The translations under genes and the position numbers were made by a program. The notes below the pieces were generated by a model, which was given only the letters and a program-made list of their open reading frames with translations, searched no databases and was not told where the DNA came from. Shown in pieces: positions 6,764 through 9,575 of a stretch of DNA of 9,575 nucleotides; position 1 is the first letter of the stretch; every line of letters starts with the position of its first letter. The stretch is from JAKLDO01 sp035354435 (GTDB lineage Bacteria; UBP6; UBA1177), in NCBI GenBank assembly GCA_035354435.1, contig DAOQAY010000112.1, positions 1-9,575 of the forward strand, in the 5' to 3' direction.

Positions 6764-8826
6764 AAAACCTCCTTGAAAACAAATGTAAGACAGTTTTTTG
6801 TCACAACTTTGAAATTCCTTCCCATATTTGTAAGTTTCCGTGCTGGAAATGTTTTTGAGCAGTTTATGCAACTATTCAGATTGTTTGCTTTTTCAAAACA
6901 CCCTGCGCTGATGAATAGCGGCGGATTGAAGTTATCAAGCTGCGAACTCGCTCTGTCTTCGATCCAGTGATATCCGAATATCAGCCTCTCGCCTATGACT
7001 TTTTTAAGATATGACCATGTGAATCTGTTTGCAATATAAATGGGGAAATCGATAAAGAATTCAACATTATTGGATTTTTTCAACATATCGGCAAGACCGA
7101 AATGCCCGATATTGGAAATTCCGACGAGAAACTTTTTTTCAGGGTTTTCTTTAATAAATTCAGCCACCTTATTCAGATATCCGAAACTATTTTTCATAAC
7201 AGGAACAAGCGGAATAACCGTATTAAGATCGTCATTTTCCATTACAAATGAAATTTCGGAATGAGGTGAAAGCTGTGCCCTGTTTTTAAAAATTTCAGAA
7301 ATCTCAGGAGGTTCAGGTGTGTCAGTATTCATAAAACTGTCAATCGCTTTTTGAATTTTATCCTGAACTGATCTCGAATACTCTTCGTAAAATCGAGTTC
7401 TTATCTTTTTTAAAACTGCCGGCTGAATAAAAATGTTTTCACAGTTCCTGTCAAATTTCACACTTCCCGCGCAATATTTAAAATCTCCGGAAGATATCAT
7501 TATCTGCTCGAATTTATTGATAAAACTCAGCTCATTTTCGGACTTTTCAGTCACAGTGTTTTCACAAAATTCAAAATCATCTGAAACAATTTTCAGCAAG
7601 TTATCTTCAAGAGAGATTTTAAGATCTATTTTCTTTTTCCACAGCGGGAAACTCCCCGGATTAACTTTTTTCATATCAAGTTCACGGGAACTGGTGAGAT
7701 AAACTTCATCACCGGTCTGAGGTAGAAACTCTGTTTTTATGAAGACTCTTTCACCTGATGCAACAACAAACAGATTTTTACCAGAAGGCGAAAACAGCTC
7801 TTCTATTGAGCAGTTTGCAGGATCTTTTTCATTTCCATTCCTGAAAAACATTATTCCGTCCCTTATTCCGATACGGTGATTTGTTTTTATGAGAAACCGC
7901 CCATGTTCAACTTTTTCGCATTTTCCTATTTTAATTCCCCGATGCCCCGGATAACGGTTTCCAACAAGCTCAACTCCAGAAAAACTGTTAAAATATCCAG
8001 TGGTCTCAGATCTTCCGAAACATATTCTGCTTTTTTGATGACTTTCACTAAAATCCCTTCCGTCAAGAATTTCACGATAAAGTTTTGCAGTATTGCTGAC
8101 ATATTGCGGAGACTTCATCCTTCCTTCAATTTTCAGCGAATCTACTCCGGCTTCTACCAGCAGTTTAACCCTGTCTTTCAATGCAAGGTCGTTGCAGGAA
8201 AAATAATATCCGTCAACACCATCCATTTCGTAATAGCTTCTGCATAACTGGGCACATTCACCGCGGTTTCCGCTTCTTCCAAGTATCATTCCGCTTGCCA
8301 GACATAGTCCTGAAAATGAATAGCACAACGCTCCGTGGATGAATACTTCAATTTCCATATCAGGAACCGCTTTTTTTATTTCAATTATCTTTTCCAGCGG
8401 AACTTCACGGCTCAGGACAACTCTTTTAAAACCTATTCTCTTAATATTTTCAACTCCTTCCACAGTATGGACCGCCATCTGTGTCGAAGCATGGAGAATC
8501 AGTTCCGGAAACATTTCATGCAATGCAGAAGCAAATCCGATATCCTGCAAAATTACAGCATCAATCTCAATTTCATTTAAAAAAGCAGCAGTTTCAAGCA
8601 CTTGTAAAAACTCTGATTCTTTTATGACAGTATTCAGCGTGACAAATATCTTTTTGCCCTGTTCAACTGCCGCACTCTTAAGCCGGAGCAGCTCATCTCT
8701 TGAAAAATTGCGTGCCGCCTTTCTTGCCGAAAAATCGCTAAGTCCCAGATATACCGCATCGGCACCGCCATTAAAAGCCGCAATCGCCGATTCAAACGAA
8801 CCGGCAGGAGATAAAAGTTCAGTCAT
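6760..8826 (-). CDS. U32 family peptidase-like protein with C-terminal extension (RlhA-like)
   Basis: 688-aa member of peptidase family U32. It opens with the typical TELLSPAGSFESAIAAFNGG, then GADAVYLG, and shows the U32 signature with Glu-x-Phe-x-His-Gly-Ala-Leu-Cys. Cysteines 168, 175, 191 and 195, plus Cys211, stand where characterised relatives hold an Fe-S cluster (compare Cys169, Cys176 and Cys193 of UbiU). The KIEGRMKSPQYV motif follows. Most studied U32 proteins are not proteases but act in prephenate-dependent hydroxylation of RNA (TrhP on tRNA U34, RlhA on 23S rRNA C2501) or of ubiquinone. The long C-terminal part fits the RlhA/DUF3656 architecture rather than the short TrhP form, so rRNA hydroxylation is the best guess. 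The C-terminus ends in a Cys-x2-Cys pair within about 35 residues of the stop. ATG 8826 is preferred over 8865 because it begins the conserved domain and has GAGG 6 nt upstream. Confidence 0.88.
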   Translation of the reverse strand: MTELLSPAGSFESAIAAFNGGADAVYLGLSDFSARKAARNFSRDELLRLKSAAVEQGKKIFVTLNTVIKESEFLQVLETAAFLNEIEIDAVILQDIGFASALHEMFPELILHASTQMAVHTVEGVENIKRIGFKRVVLSREVPLEKIIEIKKAVPDMEIEVFIHGALCYSFSGLCLASGMILGRSGNRGECAQLCRSYYEMDGVDGYYFSCNDLALKDRVKLLVEAGVDSLKIEGRMKSPQYVSNTAKLYREILDGRDFSESHQKSRICFGRSETTGYFNSFSGVELVGNRYPGHRGIKIGKCEKVEHGRFLIKTNHRIGIRDGIMFFRNGNEKDPANCSIEELFSPSGKNLFVVASGERVFIKTEFLPQTGDEVYLTSSRELDMKKVNPGSFPLWKKKIDLKISLEDNLLKIVSDDFEFCENTVTEKSENELSFINKFEQIMISSGDFKYCAGSVKFDRNCENIFIQPAVLKKIRTRFYEEYSRSVQDKIQKAIDSFMNTDTPEPPEISEIFKNRAQLSPHSEISFVMENDDLNTVIPLVPVMKNSFGYLNKVAEFIKENPEKKFLVGISNIGHFGLADMLKKSNNVEFFIDFPIYIANRFTWSYLKKVIGERLIFGYHWIEDRASSQLDNFNPPLFISAGCFEKANNLNSCINCSKTFPARKLTNMGRNFKVVTKNCLTFVFKEVL
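6768..6774 (-). promoter_or_regulatory. Consensus Shine-Dalgarno for the HAD gene within the U32 coding end
   Basis: AAGGAGG encodes the last Lys-Glu of the U32 protein and stands 4 nt before the HAD ATG. With the ATGA stop/start overlap it shows that ribosomes can reinitiate, and it excludes the longer HAD frame. Confidence 0.7.
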
Positions 8827-8893
8827 ACACTTCCTCGACATCAAATGCTTCAGGATAATACACAAGAATTCAAGGGATTACAAATTGAAATTT

Positions 8894-9148
8894 CTATGAT
8901 TTAAGTTCTTTGCCGTTGTATGATCTTTCCGGATCGGCGACTGAACCATTGAGAAGTTCGTCCGGTGCTACATCAAGGGCTTTTGCGATCTTATCAACCA
9001 CATCTATCGTTGGTGATGCCTTGCCGTTCTCAATTTCAGAAATATAACTTCTATCAACACCGGAAGCAAGACTGACGGCATCCTGACTCATTTTTCTGAA
9101 CTTTCTGACGATCTTCAGTCTATTTCCGAATTTTAATCGAATACTCAT
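8894..9148 (-). CDS. XRE-family helix-turn-helix transcriptional regulator
   Basis: 84-aa DNA-binding protein made almost wholly of one Cro/C1-type HTH_3 domain (about residues 8-63). FGNRLKIVRKFRKMSQDAVS gives helices 1-2, DRSYISEIENGKASPT the recognition helix and the conserved turn, and VVDKIAKALDVAPDELL the final helices. The short polar tail has no sensor domain, so it is probably a dimeric repressor responding by stability or partner binding. ATG 9148 is the only sensible start, since the next Met falls inside helix 1, yet it has no clear Shine-Dalgarno. An inverted repeat covers the start codon. It lies 67 bp upstream of the U32 gene on the same strand and could share its transcript, while it is divergent from the exported protein at 9363. 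The control region between suggests it represses itself and that gene. No toxin partner is visible. Confidence 0.86.
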   Translation of the reverse strand: MSIRLKFGNRLKIVRKFRKMSQDAVSLASGVDRSYISEIENGKASPTIDVVDKIAKALDVAPDELLNGSVADPERSYNGKELKS

Positions 9149-9161
9149 GCTGGGAAGTATT
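9140..9161. promoter_or_regulatory. Inverted repeat over the XRE start codon
   Basis: AATACT (9140-9145) and AGTATT (9156-9161) are a perfect 6-bp inverted repeat with a 10-bp centre containing the start codon. The half-site is shared with the 10-bp motif at 9270-9279. It may be an autoregulatory operator, or an RNA hairpin hiding the start. Confidence 0.4.
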
Positions 9162-9176
9162 AGTCACACAGGCTTT

Positions 9177-9202
9177 TTTGTCTGTAGGCGATTGCCGACA
9201 AA
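9177..9202 (-). promoter_or_regulatory. Hairpin in the XRE leader
   Basis: TTTGTC (9177-9182) pairs with GACAAA (9197-9202), and an inner GGC/GCC pair closes a 4-nt loop, with TGTA bulged on one side. It would lie at the very 5' end of the XRE mRNA. It is also a plausible protein-binding dyad. A plus-strand T run follows it, but no plus-strand gene ends here. Confidence 0.35.
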
Positions 9203-9214
9203 TTTTTCAATATT

Positions 9215-9244
9215 ATCATACTTTATCTCTTTTTTAATTGACAA
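9215..9244 (-). promoter_or_regulatory. Promoter of the XRE regulator gene
   Basis: On the minus strand TTGTCA (9239-9244) is followed after 18 bp by TATGAT (9215-9220), each 5 of 6 to the sigma-70 consensus. Transcription would begin near 9208, giving a leader of about 60 nt that contains the hairpin and one operator candidate. Confidence 0.55.
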
Positions 9245-9266
9245 TTAAAATCTATTTCTATATTGT
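9238..9266 (+). promoter_or_regulatory. Promoter of the exported-protein gene, sharing its -35 with the divergent promoter
   Basis: A perfect TTGACA (9238-9243) is followed by a 17-bp spacer and TATTGT (9261-9266), 4 of 6 to consensus. The -35 is embedded in TTAATTGACAATTAA, a near-perfect palindrome that also supplies the minus-strand -35. Transcription would start near 9273, inside the ACTAATACTT motif, leaving a leader of about 90 nt. Confidence 0.55.
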
Positions 9267-9362
9267 TTCACTAATACTTTTGAGAAAAACATTTGATATA
9301 TTCTGTTTCATTGAGTTATTGAAATTGAATGTTATTTATTTAACTGGTTTAAGAGGGAAATT

Positions 9363-9557
9363 ATGAAAATGAATCTGAAATCATTAGTTCTTTTAATCAT
9401 TGCAGTAACTTTTTTATCAACTTCGCTTACAGCAGCAGAGAAAAAAGAAAAAACTCATGTGGTAGGCGGATATTTTTCTATGGGAATGGCGACAACAATC
9501 AACAAAGTTCCAGATAGTGTTGGTAATGGTCAAGTTTTTCTGGACAGAAAATTCTAA
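9363..9557 (+). CDS. Short exported protein, or frameshifted start of a longer envelope protein
   Basis: The frame gives 64 aa. Residues 1-24 are a clear Sec signal peptide: Lys-rich start, LVLLIIAVTFL core, and a cleavage site around SLTA-AE. The mature part begins with charged residues, then VVGGYFSMGMATTINKVP, which has the alternating look of a first outer-membrane beta strand. The start has AGAGGG 5 nt upstream. The stop at 9555 falls 18 nt before the window edge. If one T is missing from the T run at 9534-9538, the frame stays open to the window end as FSGQKILNNWCDL, so the short product may be a broken or mis-sequenced longer gene. It is divergent from the XRE regulator and probably controlled by it. 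The family is not recognised. Confidence 0.6.
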   Translation: MKMNLKSLVLLIIAVTFLSTSLTAAEKKEKTHVVGGYFSMGMATTINKVPDSVGNGQVFLDRKF

Positions 9558-9575
9558 ACAATTGGTGTGACCTGT

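Larger units (their letters stand above)
9155..9279. promoter_or_regulatory. Paired 10-bp operator candidates ACTAATACTT in opposite orientation
   Basis: ACTAATACTT occurs on the plus strand at 9270-9279 and on the minus strand at 9155-9164, about 105 bp apart. The first overlaps the predicted start of plus-strand transcription; the second lies in the XRE leader next to its start codon. Each copy stands at the same side of its own transcription unit, as expected for binding sites of the adjacent XRE protein. Binding itself is inference. Confidence 0.45.

Noticed and set aside
6764..6871. N-terminal extension of the HAD protein by 36 residues
   Set aside because: It overlaps the U32 C-terminus in another frame, whereas the consensus ribosome site and ATGA overlap point to 6763.
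8339..8899. 186-aa plus-strand frame opposite the U32 gene
   Set aside because: It lies antisense to the conserved U32 domain, has a Ser/Ile-rich composition typical of an antisense shadow, and no recognisable motif.
8894..9148. XRE gene as antitoxin of a toxin-antitoxin pair
   Set aside because: No small toxin-like gene is adjacent; the neighbours are the U32 gene and a divergent exported protein.
9177..9210. Plus-strand intrinsic terminator (hairpin plus T run)
   Set aside because: No plus-strand gene ends before it; it fits better as a leader structure or operator of the XRE gene.

Overview
The window is AT-rich, gene-dense bacterial DNA with Shine-Dalgarno signals in front of most genes. 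The set of genes (a large RND/MMPL-type exporter with big extracytoplasmic loops, a lipobox lipoprotein with Cys-rich modules and an Asp/Ser linker, a signal-peptide protein at the right end) suggests a diderm, Gram-negative-type organism. The repeated Cys module of the lipoprotein, with a Gly-x-Glu-Val-Cys-Asp-Gly core, resembles modules I associate with Myxococcota/deltaproteobacterial-type surface proteins. That placement is an inference, and the low GC is unlike cultured myxobacteria. No phage, IS, CRISPR, tRNA or rRNA was seen.

Left block (34-4351, plus strand): two overlapping membrane-protein genes. The first is an RND/MMPL-family transporter. The second is a five-TM LTA-synthase-like protein of the sulfatase/alkaline phosphatase superfamily, starting at a TTG codon inside the end of the first gene. 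Together they look like an envelope-lipid or polymer module, one moving a substrate and one transferring a headgroup outside the membrane.

Middle block (about 4352-6112): a minus-strand lipoprotein carries an acidic linker, two copies of a six-Cys module flanking a 16-Cys middle region, and a C-terminal Tyr-rich FN3-like domain. Just downstream, a 300-bp stretch without an intact gene contains what looks like a frameshifted remnant of another FN3-like C-terminus. A promoter candidate and several palindromes lie upstream of the lipoprotein.

Right block (6113-9148, minus strand): a U32-family protein (RlhA-like architecture) and a HAD phosphatase overlap by ATGA and form a translationally coupled pair. 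A small XRE-type repressor gene lies 67 bp upstream on the same strand. The XRE gene is divergent from a plus-strand gene for an exported protein at the right edge (9363 onward). Between them is a compact control region with back-to-back promoters sharing one -35 palindrome, plus a 10-bp motif present twice in inverted orientation, near the plus transcription start and just ahead of the XRE start codon. This is a good candidate for an autoregulated divergent switch, and with the degenerate FN3 remnant it is the most interesting part of the window.
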